Of a DNA stretch of 64,000 nucleotides, positions 25,901 to 33,499 are shown piece by piece. Position 1 is the stretch's first letter, and the number at the start of each line of letters is the position of its first letter. The notes under the pieces are model-generated. The model searched no databases. It saw only the letters and a program-made list of their open reading frames with translations, and was not told the DNA's origin. Origin of the DNA: JALEFZ01 sp964564415 (lineage in GTDB: Bacteria > Bacteroidota > Bacteroidia > J057); contig CAZMAV010000011.1 of assembly GCA_964564415.1 (NCBI GenBank), positions 62,001-126,000 of the forward strand, given 5' to 3'. Both the position numbers and the translations under genes were made by a program.

Positions 25901-27316
25901 CAGTTGCTGCTTCAAGTGGAAGGAAGTCAACAGCAGCTTGATACAGCTCTTTGTGAGGGATCAGCTCTGGAACTTAATCTTCCTCTTGGCCTGAGCTACG
26001 AATGGGAAGGATTCAGCATAAATACCCAAAGTTTAGACCTTTTGGTTGGTGAAAATCAAATTATACAGGGAAGTAGTGAAACTCCAAATGGATGCAGAGA
26101 CGAGAGGAGCTGGAATATCCGGGCCTTGCAACTTCCAGGAGTCGATGCAGGTCCCGACACCAGCATCTGTTTGGGAGACAGCCTTAAACTTATGGGAAAT
26201 GGAGGTGGCAAGCCAAACTGGGTCTTCGACATGTTTTTAGAGAACAATGAAAGTTTCAGCCCTCTGGTTTATCCAGAAGATACCCGATCTTTTTACCTCA
26301 GGCTTACAGACTCTTTGGGTTGTGCCAATTTAGACAGCATGGAGGTCAAAGTTTTACCTCCTCCCTTAATTAAAGCTTCTGAAGATCAGTATTTTTGCAA
26401 GGGAGACAGCCTTTTGTTAGAGGGAGAGGGAGGAGAGACCTATCGCTGGATACCTCCTATGTATCTTTCTGATCCGGGTACGGCTCGTCCCTGGTTCACG
26501 GGGGCAGACAGCAGCATAACTTATGTACTAGAGGGAAGGGACCAGGAGGGTTGCCTTGGCTTGGATACCTTTTCGTTAAACTTTCAACCAGCTCCCAACA
26601 CCTTGGTGGAAAAGGAAGTTGACTGTGAAAAAGGGGATTACCTCCTGATAGCGAGTGGAGGGCAGTCCTATGAATGGAGTACAGGAGAGAATGAAGCCGA
26701 AATTAGGGTTTCTCCTCCATTTAGGGAGACCTATTCGGTTGCTGCAATAAAAAATGGATGCTCGGGCAACTTGGTATTCATCGAGTTAGGTTCTGACTCA
26801 ATTCTTCCTACAGCAAACTTTAACCTGGATGTAGAGGAAGGATATGCACCTTTTGAGGTACAAGCCATCAATTTATCTCAAAACGCCCAATCCTTTATTT
26901 GGCTCAATCCCTTTACCGGCCCTAAAACTCAGGTTAATCCGACGTTTTCAATACCTGATCCGGGGAGCTCTGAAATCACCCTGATCGCTGAATCTTCACA
27001 GGGATGCAGGGATAGCCTGACTCGGGTCCTGAGAAGTCTGGAGGTCCTGTTAAAAATTCCGAATGCATTCAGCCCCAATGGAGACCAGGTCAATGATGCC
27101 TTCTTTCTACTTACCGAAGGCATTCAAGAATTGGAAGTTCAAATTTTTAACCGCTGGGGTCTCCTGATTTACGAAGATAGAGGAGTGGATTTTGAGTGGA
27201 GGGGTCAGGGTCCTGAAGGTCCTGTTAGTGAGGGAGTATATGTGTATAAGGTCCAAGCTCGGGGATTTAATGGGCGTAACTACGAACAGGTAGGGACCCT
27301 GACACTAGTCCGATAA
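22967..27316 (+). CDS. Giant secreted paralogue: SBBP, PKD, T9SS type B CTD
   Basis: 1449 aa with the same plan as the gene just upstream. The signal peptide ends at WAQ (about residue 23). The N-terminal domain has FIENRGQWVEDLKF and YHNYFLGNNPSRW. SBBP propeller repeats run to about residue 715; a PKD domain (YQWDFGLAGTSS) follows, then at least five Ig-like modules with repeated C-x(2-3)-D and WSTG motifs, about 190 residues more than the paralogue. The C-terminus has PNAFSPNGDQVNDAFF and ends GTLTLVR, a type B T9SS signal. Residues about 80-92 contain the natural His run HIHHHHHGNSH. Confidence 0.92.
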   Translation: MSFLFFLLATLFWIFPESRLWAQSPSEPSSLISFIENRGQWVEDLKFTTKLGEGKVFFEEDRFIYHLQSGSSSHKENKSHIHHHHHGNSHAVFVDLLGANEGVVPMPSNLRNTYHNYFLGNNPSRWAGRVPLWKALTYPSIYPGIDLRFFGEGEHLKYEFYCQKGAIPQHIRLRYQGGDKLEIKEGALHIHTSLGTIVEEAPLAYQLKEGARVEVPCEFQLEGNILSFNFLQGYSPDLPLIIDPVLVFATHTGSLANNFGYTATYDEDGNSYGGGIEIGSAIGSRGYPTHPGAFQDSSSGMDEITLSKFNEDGTRLLWSTYLGGSGDEYPHSMIVNQKDELFFFGYTSSPDFPITSTAFDPLLNGGTDIYVARLSSGGDSLLASTYVGGSGRDGINIGQLVRDSTGDLSRGEIILSQDGGILIGSVSASTDFPTTFDAFQRLPGTGGADGILFELSPDCSTLEWATHVGGTGLDAIYGLKQLANGNIVATGGTNSQDLPLGGPAYQVNFQGGNLDGFVVNVSGNGDSLIASSYLGTGASDQAYLLDVGPFGDIFITGQTTSSSWPIRASGMGAFYSDPGAKQFIVKMPENLRGLDWSTTFGNPAPSSLALSPTAFMVDDCGRIYFSGWGETLNWPITANALQSQTDNEDFYLAVFEENMRGLEFGTYFGGNGAFEHVDGGTSRFDRRGVIHQAICSSCLGSRSFPGTPGSLSPSSASTLCNLAMVKIDLETFAIKADFELIDSLGQALPSSACVPFEVNFKNLSTSTGGRGGFTYQWDFGLAGTSSTALEPRFTFDTPGTYTVSLIVGDSLGCREGDTAFRQVVVHALPYIEAQQDTLICPGQRTTIRTGGSQGSYDWSPSTVILSQDSSGKSIDIALEVEEKFEVVLTDSNGCKSVDSLRVSISQTGPIVFLGDSFACFEQDISLRAKADWGQSYRWSGGNVDFTEPDSLSTLVLDLKESSLVELEVRNELGCMESAQLLLQVEGSQQQLDTALCEGSALELNLPLGLSYEWEGFSINTQSLDLLVGENQIIQGSSETPNGCRDERSWNIRALQLPGVDAGPDTSICLGDSLKLMGNGGGKPNWVFDMFLENNESFSPLVYPEDTRSFYLRLTDSLGCANLDSMEVKVLPPPLIKASEDQYFCKGDSLLLEGEGGETYRWIPPMYLSDPGTARPWFTGADSSITYVLEGRDQEGCLGLDTFSLNFQPAPNTLVEKEVDCEKGDYLLIASGGQSYEWSTGENEAEIRVSPPFRETYSVAAIKNGCSGNLVFIELGSDSILPTANFNLDVEEGYAPFEVQAINLSQNAQSFIWLNPFTGPKTQVNPTFSIPDPGSSEITLIAESSQGCRDSLTRVLRSLEVLLKIPNAFSPNGDQVNDAFFLLTEGIQELEVQIFNRWGLLIYEDRGVDFEWRGQGPEGPVSEGVYVYKVQARGFNGRNYEQVGTLTLVR

Positions 27317-27365
27317 TGGGCTGCTATCAAATATTTCTGTATTCACTTCGTCCACAGAAATAAAT

Positions 27366-27428
27366 GAGCGAATAAAATTGGATCAATTTCTCTATGCAAC
27401 AAGAAGGCGAGGGGAAAAGGCTGTTTGA
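27366..27428 (+). other. Short open stretch resembling the start of an S4 domain
   Basis: Reading from 27366 gives ERIKLDQFLYATRRRGEKAV then TGA at 27426-27428. The IKLDQFLYATR pattern recalls the first helix of S4 RNA-binding domains, but there is no usable start codon and the frame is cut at once. It may be a gene remnant or chance. A separate 37-codon frame (27445-27558) follows and is not recognised. Confidence 0.2.
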
Positions 27429-27563
27429 TGGAGGTCAAAAAGAAATGAAAGAGCTACTTAAAGCCAATGTCAAGTTTATTTTTTGCCGGGAAGCTCGTAA
27501 TTTGAACCCTGGCTTGAAAATCGCTTATTTTGTTGTCTACGACAAGAATGAAGGTTAAGACCT

Positions 27564-28916
27564 ATGTTTGAAAATTTATCCGCAAATATAGATTCGGCGT
27601 TTCGCAAACTGAAGGGTCAAGGCAAAATCACGGAAATCAATGTCGCCGAGACATTAAAGGAAATCCGGAAAGCTCTGATCGATGCCGACGTCAATTATAA
27701 AGTAGCAAAGGAATTTACCAAAAAGGTAAGAGAGGAGGCCCTGGGCAAGGAAATACTTATTTCCGTAACCCCGGGTCAGTTGATGACCAAGATCGTCCAT
27801 GAGGAGCTAACCAAATTGATGGGAGGGGAGAACGAGGGCGTCGCAATCGCCAAGAATCCTCCAACAGTGATTCTTATTTCTGGCCTGCAGGGATCTGGTA
27901 AAACTACCTTTACCGGCAAACTAGCCAAGTATTTCAAGGGGAAAGGAAAAAATCCCCTGCTTGTAGCCTGTGATGTCTATCGCCCTGCTGCAATAAATCA
28001 GCTGACCGTGCTGGGTGAGCAGACCGATGTGGCGGTTTACAAAGAGACAGAAAATAAGAATCCTGTAGAGATCGCTCGAAATGGGATTCAGCATGCCAAG
28101 TCGAATGGCAAGGACTTGGTCATTGTGGATACGGCAGGGCGTCTCGCTGTGGATGAAGAGATGATGGTGGAGATTCGCGACATCAAAGAAGGCATCAAAC
28201 CTTCCGAAACCCTCTTTGTAGTAGATGCCATGACGGGTCAGGATGCCGTAAATACTGCCAAGGCCTTCAACGACCGCCTGAACTTCGACGGTGTCGTCCT
28301 GACCAAGCTCGACGGTGACACCCGGGGCGGAGCTGCAATTTCTATCCGTTCTGTGGTAGAAAAGCCCATCAAATTTGTCAGTACGGGTGAGAGGATGGAG
28401 GACCTCGATCTTTTCTACCCAGAACGTATGGCCTCCCGGATTTTGGGGATGGGGGACGTGCTTACCCTGGTAGAGCGTGCTCAACAGCAATTTGATGAGC
28501 GAGAAGCAGAGAAGCTCCAGAAAAAGATTCGAAAGAATGAACTGGACTTTGACGACTTCCTTTCTCAAATACAGACCATCAAGAATATGGGCAACCTGAA
28601 AGACCTGGTGTCTATGATTCCTGGTATGGGCAAGATGCTCAAGGGAGTTGACATTGAGGACGATGCCTTCAAGCATATTGAGGCGATTATTTCCTCTATG
28701 ACGAGGGAAGAAAGGTCTAAGCCCAACTTGATTGACGGTTCGAGGCGCAAAAGAATCGCCAGTGGCAGTGGGAGAACGGTGAGGGAAGTGAACGAACTTC
28801 TCAAGCAATTCCAGCAGATGAAGAAGATGATGAAAAAAATGAATGGTGCTGGCGGTAAGAAAGGAAAAATGCCCAAAGGACTTCCAGGAGGCATGGGTAG
28901 AAGAATGCGTAAGTAG
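27564..28916 (+). CDS. ffh: Signal recognition particle GTPase Ffh
   Basis: 450 aa SRP54 homologue. It binds 4.5S RNA and signal sequences of nascent membrane proteins and docks with FtsY. The N domain is residues 1-85 and the G domain about 90-295 with G1 GLQGSGKTT (109-117), DVYRPAA (136-142), G3 DTAGRL and G4 TKLDGD. The Met-rich M domain extends to the end (FQQMKKMMKKM and GGMGRRMRK). Length and order are standard. It lies 247 bases after the giant T9SS gene and ends in a strong hairpin. Confidence 0.97.
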   Translation: MFENLSANIDSAFRKLKGQGKITEINVAETLKEIRKALIDADVNYKVAKEFTKKVREEALGKEILISVTPGQLMTKIVHEELTKLMGGENEGVAIAKNPPTVILISGLQGSGKTTFTGKLAKYFKGKGKNPLLVACDVYRPAAINQLTVLGEQTDVAVYKETENKNPVEIARNGIQHAKSNGKDLVIVDTAGRLAVDEEMMVEIRDIKEGIKPSETLFVVDAMTGQDAVNTAKAFNDRLNFDGVVLTKLDGDTRGGAAISIRSVVEKPIKFVSTGERMEDLDLFYPERMASRILGMGDVLTLVERAQQQFDEREAEKLQKKIRKNELDFDDFLSQIQTIKNMGNLKDLVSMIPGMGKMLKGVDIEDDAFKHIEAIISSMTREERSKPNLIDGSRRKRIASGSGRTVREVNELLKQFQQMKKMMKKMNGAGGKKGKMPKGLPGGMGRRMRK

Positions 28917-28938
28917 GTCTTCCAACTGATTACAAAAC

Positions 28939-28971
28939 GGGTCCCTTGTGAAAAGTCTTCACAAGGGACCC
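28939..28971. terminator. Hairpin between convergent ffh and TPM genes
   Basis: Fourteen-base perfect stem (28939-28952 with 28958-28971) and a 5-base loop. The tail on the plus strand is AAATTTATG, so the T-run is weak. Position between two convergent stop codons supports a terminator used from both sides. Confidence 0.75.
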
Positions 28972-29000
28972 AAATTTATGTTAAAAGTATAAATCAACCT

Positions 29001-29792
29001 TTACCAACCTCCGGAAGCTCCTCCACCTCCAAAGTCTCCACCACCGAAGCCACCGAAGCCGCCTCCAAATCCTCCACCGGAATTGCCTGAGCCGTAATTA
29101 CCTCCCCCTCCAAATCCACCAAAGAGGAAGGGAGTCCAGTACCAGCCACCTCCTCCGTAGCCGCCTCCACGGCCATGACCACCATTGCCTCGGTTTCGCA
29201 TGATGAGGATAATGACAAGAATAATGATGGGAAGGAGGGCACCAAATCCCCCACCAGGTTTTCTGCTTCGACCCCTTTCACGGTAGTACCTTTCCTTTTG
29301 TGCCTCGTTGAATTCCCCCTTAGCCGCCTGTCCAAGTACCTTGACAGCATCGTTTATCCCCTTGAAATAATTCTCTGCTCGAAAGGCAGGGCGTATGTTC
29401 TGGTCGATAACATTGAAGGCGACAATATCCGGGATTGCCGGTTCAAGGCCATAACCCACCTCTATATCTACCTGTCTTTTGTTCAAATAAATGGCAAGTA
29501 AGACTCCATTATCTTTGTTTTTTCCGCCAATTCCCCATTTTCTGGCAAGGTCAATGCTGTAGTTGTCCATGGCTACCCCATCCGGGAGATCTATGATGAC
29601 TACCACCATTTCGTTGGAGGTCTGCTCCGCAAAATTGGTGAGGTACCTTTCTAACTGAATTCTTTCTTGCTGGCTAAGAAGGTTTTTGTAGTCATTGACA
29701 AAGCCCCTGTATTCCGGTGTATCCTGTCCAAAAGCAAGGCTACCCGAAATCAGAAAGGCGATCAATATGATTTTATCCAAAAGAGATTTCAT
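29001..29792 (-). CDS. TPM domain protein with glycine-rich tail
   Basis: 263 aa. Signal peptide ends near residue 22 (LAFGQ). The TPM domain (about residues 25-165, formerly DUF477) has the start FVNDYKNLLSQQERIQLERY and the motif VVIIDLPDG. A membrane helix near 185-197 (LLPIIILVIILIM) is followed by about 65 residues of Gly-rich repeats with single aromatic residues. TPM proteins have been linked to phosphatase or membrane-repair roles, but the role here is unknown. It overlaps the preceding TPM gene by 20 bases and belongs to a LemA/TPM/TPM cluster. Confidence 0.87.
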   Translation of the reverse strand: MKSLLDKIILIAFLISGSLAFGQDTPEYRGFVNDYKNLLSQQERIQLERYLTNFAEQTSNEMVVVIIDLPDGVAMDNYSIDLARKWGIGGKNKDNGVLLAIYLNKRQVDIEVGYGLEPAIPDIVAFNVIDQNIRPAFRAENYFKGINDAVKVLGQAAKGEFNEAQKERYYRERGRSRKPGGGFGALLPIIILVIILIMRNRGNGGHGRGGGYGGGGWYWTPFLFGGFGGGGNYGSGNSGGGFGGGFGGFGGGDFGGGGASGGW

Positions 29793-30228
29793 CCGGTAAT
29801 TCGTTTTCGTCTTCCTCCTCGTAGGGGAAGAATTCTTTTAACTTACTGCCAATAGAAGTTACGGCTTTGGTCAGGCCTCCTACAAAGTCTTGTTTTTTGA
29901 AGGCCTCAGTGAGTAATTCTGCCGTATCATCCCAAAATCCTTCTGGAACAACCTTATTGATGCCTTTATCCGCGACAATGGCAAACTTGTGGTCTTTGAT
30001 GGCCATATAGATCAAGACGGCATTGCGCAGTTCTGTCTCATGCATGTCCAATTCTCCAAAGACCTCCCAAGCCCTCTTTTCCACGTCCATCTTGGCGTGA
30101 TTCTCTAGGTGAATCCGCACCTCTCCTGAAGTGCGGTTTTCAGCTTCCTTTATGGCCATTACGATCTGATAATCCTCCTCCTCAGTAAAAAAGGTATCTG
30201 AAAGAGGTTTGAAGAAATTGAATGCCAT
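29773..30228 (-). CDS. Cytoplasmic TPM domain protein
   Basis: 151 aa TPM domain protein without a signal peptide. The domain runs through almost the whole length, with AIKEAENRTSGEVRIHLENH near residues 26-45, NAVLIYMAIKDHKFAIVADK near 89-108, and an acidic C-terminus. Its stop lies inside the start of the secreted TPM gene, so the two are co-translated. LemA lies 30 bases upstream. The combination LemA, small TPM, large Gly-rich TPM is a familiar Bacteroidota arrangement. Confidence 0.87.
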   Translation of the reverse strand: MAFNFFKPLSDTFFTEEEDYQIVMAIKEAENRTSGEVRIHLENHAKMDVEKRAWEVFGELDMHETELRNAVLIYMAIKDHKFAIVADKGINKVVPEGFWDDTAELLTEAFKKQDFVGGLTKAVTSIGSKLKEFFPYEEEDENELPDEISFG

Positions 30229-30258
30229 ATCCTATCTATGATTTAGATGAGCAAGTGT

Positions 30259-30852
30259 TTAATTGTTAAAATCAACCGTGGGAGCACTTTCGGTACCTTC
30301 ATCGGCTTCAAAGTAGGCTTTCTCGTCAAAGTCTCCGAGATTTGCCCAGATATTGTTGGGCAATTTTTTGATGTAGGAGTTGTAGTTTCCCGCGCTTTCG
30401 GAGTATTTCCTTCTTTCCTGGTTGATCCTGTTTTCAGTTCCCTCTAGTTGAACAGCCAACTGCTCAAATTGACGGTTGGACTTCAGTTCGGGATAGCGTT
30501 CCTGGACAGCGATCAGGCGGGAGAGGGCTGAACTCAGTTCTCCCTGAACTTTTTGAAACTGCTTTAGCTTTTCGGGATTGTTGATAATTTTTTCGTCAAC
30601 GGTAAAATTGGCTACGTTGGACCTGGCCGAAGCAATGTTGGTAAATATTTCCTTTTCGACCTCTGCAGCCGCCTTTGCGGTATTGACGAGGTTGGGGACA
30701 AGGTCGGCCCTTCGCTGGTAAGAAGCTTCTACATTTGACCATTGTACCTCGACCTTCTCCTCGAGGTCTACCATTTTATTATAGCTGCTGTAGAAGGAAC
30801 AGCCTCCCATGAGAGCCACTACGACGATAAGAATCAAAAATATACGTCCCAT
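30259..30852 (-). CDS. LemA family protein
   Basis: 197 aa membrane-anchored helical protein. The N-terminal helix (about residues 2-19) ends in LMGGCSFY, so it could be a lipoprotein or a single-pass anchor. The long coiled-coil body has the family block VQWSNVEASYQRRADLVPNL near residues 37-56 and the closing YNSYIKKLPNNIWANLGDF near 157-175. LemA function is unclear; it often accompanies TPM proteins or metalloproteases. It is first in the run LemA, TPM, TPM. Confidence 0.92.
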   Translation of the reverse strand: MGRIFLILIVVVALMGGCSFYSSYNKMVDLEEKVEVQWSNVEASYQRRADLVPNLVNTAKAAAEVEKEIFTNIASARSNVANFTVDEKIINNPEKLKQFQKVQGELSSALSRLIAVQERYPELKSNRQFEQLAVQLEGTENRINQERRKYSESAGNYNSYIKKLPNNIWANLGDFDEKAYFEADEGTESAPTVDFNN

Positions 30853-30934
30853 AATGTTTGGTTTCAGTTATGTGTTGTAAGTAAAATTAGTCCAAAGACG
30901 CTAATCTTCAAATGTCCAAATTCACATTAGTTGG

Positions 30935-31837
30935 TTAAAAATACAACTCTTGAGCCAGACGGAAGGTGTTGCAATGAGCTTCTATAATATCCCTGATGTG
31001 ATGAGAGTAACCTCCACCCAGAGAAATAGCTACGGGGATTTCATTTTTTTTGCATTGCTCCAATACAAATCGATCCCTTTCTTTGCAGCCTTCCCTGCTT
31101 ACTGCCAGGCGACCCAGTTTATCCGTTTCGAGGATGTCTACTCCGGCAAGGTAGAAGATTATGTCTGGCTCCTCATTGTCGATCAAGGCAGGTAAAATAT
31201 TGTATAGTTCTTTGAGATAAGCCTTGTCATTGCAAGCCACAGGTAGGCCTATATCGAGGTCTGAAGTTTCTTTTCGCAAGGGATAATTAGCTTCGCAATG
31301 CATGCTGAAAGTAAAGACCCTGGGATCATCCCTAAATATCTCTGCCGTTCCATTGCCCTGATGTACATCCAGGTCCACCACGAGTGCTTTGCTGATTTCC
31401 CCTTTTTCTAATAGATAATTGGCAGCAATGGCAATGTCATTTAACAAACAAAACCCCTCGCCCCGATTTGTGAAGGCATGGTGGGTTCCGCCTGCACCAT
31501 TAATTGCCACTCCATACTGCTGGGCGTAGTAGGTATTTTGTATGGTACCCATAGGGATGGTTATTCCCCTTTCCACCAATCGAGGAGAAAAGGGGAAGCC
31601 GGTTTTTCTTATTTCCCTGGGACTCAGTTTGCCATATTTTAGTTTTTCCCAGTAATCCTGGTCATGAGTCAAAAGGATAGTTGAAGTATCGATCTTGCCT
31701 GCTGAGTAGATATTTTCCTCTTCTATGGTGCCCTCATAGAGCAATTGCTCAGGGATAAGCTCGTACTTCTCCATAGGAAAGCGATGGTTTTCCGGGAGGG
31801 GATGACGATAGAGGGGGGACCAACTGATCTTTAACAA
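30935..31837 (-). CDS. Histone deacetylase-fold hydrolase
   Basis: 300 aa zinc-dependent deacetylase-fold enzyme. The active site includes GGTHHAF near residues 115-121, the zinc ligands in VDLDVHQGNGT near 154-164, and the transition-state region SLGGGYS near 275-281. It most resembles bacterial class II-like acetylpolyamine or acetoin-type relatives; the substrate is uncertain. The start is TTG at 31837, because relatives begin MLKI and the first ATG is 21 codons further in. It is transcribed alone and is divergent from the GIN-domain gene. Confidence 0.88.
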   Translation of the reverse strand: MLKISWSPLYRHPLPENHRFPMEKYELIPEQLLYEGTIEEENIYSAGKIDTSTILLTHDQDYWEKLKYGKLSPREIRKTGFPFSPRLVERGITIPMGTIQNTYYAQQYGVAINGAGGTHHAFTNRGEGFCLLNDIAIAANYLLEKGEISKALVVDLDVHQGNGTAEIFRDDPRVFTFSMHCEANYPLRKETSDLDIGLPVACNDKAYLKELYNILPALIDNEEPDIIFYLAGVDILETDKLGRLAVSREGCKERDRFVLEQCKKNEIPVAISLGGGYSHHIRDIIEAHCNTFRLAQELYF

Positions 31838-31986
31838 TTCAGAAGTTTTTTAGGTAATTAATGATTAACAGAAATTGCAAAAATGGCCTTTTTGTAAAAA
31901 ATGTTTTAACCTCTATTTCCAACCAACTGTTTAAAATTGTATCTTCTGGGAAAATTGAATTTAAACTGAACCAACCCTATATCAAT

Positions 31987-32709
31987 ATGAAAAGAGTATT
32001 AAGATCCCTGTTTTACCTCGGCCTTATAGCTTTGGCAGCAGGATTCTTCTGGTATCGCTACGAGATGAAAAATTCAGTGCCCGGAGAAAAAGAAACAGAA
32101 ACCAGGGCTTTCCACGGAATTAAGGCTAGTGGCGCATTTGAAATTCAACTTCACAAAGGAGAGACTTATGACATCCAGATAAAGGCGGACAATCAAAACT
32201 GGTTGGACGACATACGGACAGAAGTCAAAAATGGTATCCTCCACATACATCATGAAGGGAATGCCTGGATTTTTGGTAAAAGTGGCATTGCACTAGACAT
32301 AACTGCCCCCGATATCAATTGGATTAGCATCAGTGGTGCTGCCCAACTGGAAACCAAAGCCCCTTTGAGCGGAGAAGAATTGTATGTGAAGGTCAGTGGA
32401 GCCGGAGACCTGGATATTGATGCAGAGGTAAGCGTTTTTACTGCCATCCTTAGTGGTACGGGAAACCTCGAACTCAAAGGAAGTGCCGAGGAAGCCAGCT
32501 ATAAAATTTCAGGTGTTGGGAACATTGATGCCTTTGACTTTAAGGCCAACCGGGTAAAGGCAAAGATAAGTGGTACCGGAAATGCTGAAGTCTATGCTTC
32601 AGAGGTAATCGATGCCAAAATATCAGGTGCTGGAAATATTTCCTACAGAGGTAATCCCAAGGAGGTCATTTCCAATGTCTCAGGTGCGGGTAGCATCAAC
32701 CAGAAATAA
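31987..32709 (+). CDS. GIN-domain (DUF2807) exported protein
   Basis: 240 aa. The N-terminal membrane helix or uncleaved signal is FYLGLIALAAGFFWY (about residues 8-22). The rest is a right-handed beta-helix-like GIN domain with repeated I-S-G-x-G-x-I turns (VSGAGDLDI, LSGTGNLEL, ISGVGNIDA, ISGTGNAEV, ISGAGNISY). Such proteins are common in Bacteroidota and probably sit in the periplasm, with unknown ligands. The ATG at 31987 is used since it starts the signal; earlier codons give a polar leader. Confidence 0.88.
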   Translation: MKRVLRSLFYLGLIALAAGFFWYRYEMKNSVPGEKETETRAFHGIKASGAFEIQLHKGETYDIQIKADNQNWLDDIRTEVKNGILHIHHEGNAWIFGKSGIALDITAPDINWISISGAAQLETKAPLSGEELYVKVSGAGDLDIDAEVSVFTAILSGTGNLELKGSAEEASYKISGVGNIDAFDFKANRVKAKISGTGNAEVYASEVIDAKISGAGNISYRGNPKEVISNVSGAGSINQK

Positions 32710-32737
32710 GGATTATTAAAAAAAGTACCCTAATGTT

Positions 32738-32765
32738 CACCCTGATGGAGATCTCCATCAGGGTG
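32738..32765. terminator. Perfect palindrome between convergent genes
   Basis: A 28-base perfect palindrome (arms 32738-32751 and 32752-32765) lies midway between two convergent stop codons. As RNA it would give about a 12-base stem on either strand. The downstream tails are only moderately T-rich, so it may stop polymerase from both sides weakly. Confidence 0.7.
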
Positions 32766-32773
32766 ATTTATCT

Positions 32774-33322
32774 TCAGGACTGCTTTTCAAAAATAAGGGA
32801 GAATCCAGCGATAATAATAGCTGCAAAACTGAGCCAGAAGCCAAGTCCTGCCACTTCAAAAAAACTAAGTCTGATTTCAGTATCGAAAAATTTTTTGACG
32901 AAGGAAACTTTTTCAGTGAGTACCTGTCCCGTCCACCAAAAGGCTAACCAGGCAAGTCCTAAGAAAAGAAAATTAAACCAAATTCCTCTTTTATAAGATT
33001 TTCCGATAAAAGCTCTGATGGCATAGCCCAGGCCGAAGAGGAGGTAGAAGATAGGGCCTAAAAAGACAAAGGCCATCCCTCCGATGGCTAGGTAATCTTT
33101 CCAATTTCCGGCCTCTTCGAAAAGTTTTTGAAACATATCCGAGGTCAGTTTTTTATCCTCATATTCCAGGACATTGGCCTCGTCGAGTAGGGTCCGGGTA
33201 AGGGTATATCCACTTAGGGTGGTCTGTCCTACCCCTGGTAAGTCATAACTCAAAAAAGGCAGAAATAAGCTACCCAGAATGAGCAGGCCAGCAAGTAGTA
33301 GGATGATTTGTTCAACTCTCAT
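32774..33322 (-). CDS. Four-helix membrane protein, unknown
   Basis: 182 aa with about four hydrophobic helices (roughly residues 5-22, 73-95, 102-123 and 150-172). A polar loop after helix 1 includes LPFLSYDLPGVGQTTLSGY. No family is recognised. The ATG at 33322 is preferred to a further upstream codon since it starts just before the first helix. It converges on the GIN gene across a palindromic terminator. Confidence 0.7.
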   Translation of the reverse strand: MRVEQIILLLAGLLILGSLFLPFLSYDLPGVGQTTLSGYTLTRTLLDEANVLEYEDKKLTSDMFQKLFEEAGNWKDYLAIGGMAFVFLGPIFYLLFGLGYAIRAFIGKSYKRGIWFNFLFLGLAWLAFWWTGQVLTEKVSFVKKFFDTEIRLSFFEVAGLGFWLSFAAIIIAGFSLIFEKQS

Positions 33323-33472
33323 GGGATTGGTATTAAGGATGCATGTGTTAATGTATATATGCAAAAGCCGACAAAGGATTGCAAGTCCCCAGGCCTTTCT
33401 CATAAATTCGAATATAATAGCTTGGCCTGCAAATTTTATTGAAAATGATCGATGTTGTCTCCAATCTTTCCC

Positions 33473-33480
33473 TAGATTTG
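33473..33480 (+). promoter_or_regulatory. -7 promoter box for threonine aldolase
   Basis: TAGATTTG, an exact TAnnTTTG match, ends 20 bases before the ATG at 33500. The predicted leader is about 13 bases, like that of the lipoprotein gene at 972. A TTG lies 15 bases before the box, a little close for a -33 element. Confidence 0.5.
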
Positions 33481-33499
33481 CCGCGAAAGAAATTTGTCG

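Noticed and set aside
27921..28925. A 334-codon open frame on the minus strand, opposite ffh
   Set aside because: It is antisense to a highly conserved gene, has His/Leu-rich shadow composition and no family motif.
29001..29210. Repetitive DNA at the end of the TPM gene, similar in look to a short tandem repeat or CRISPR
   Set aside because: The repeats are codon-level Gly-rich coding sequence in frame with the TPM gene; units and spacing are irregular.
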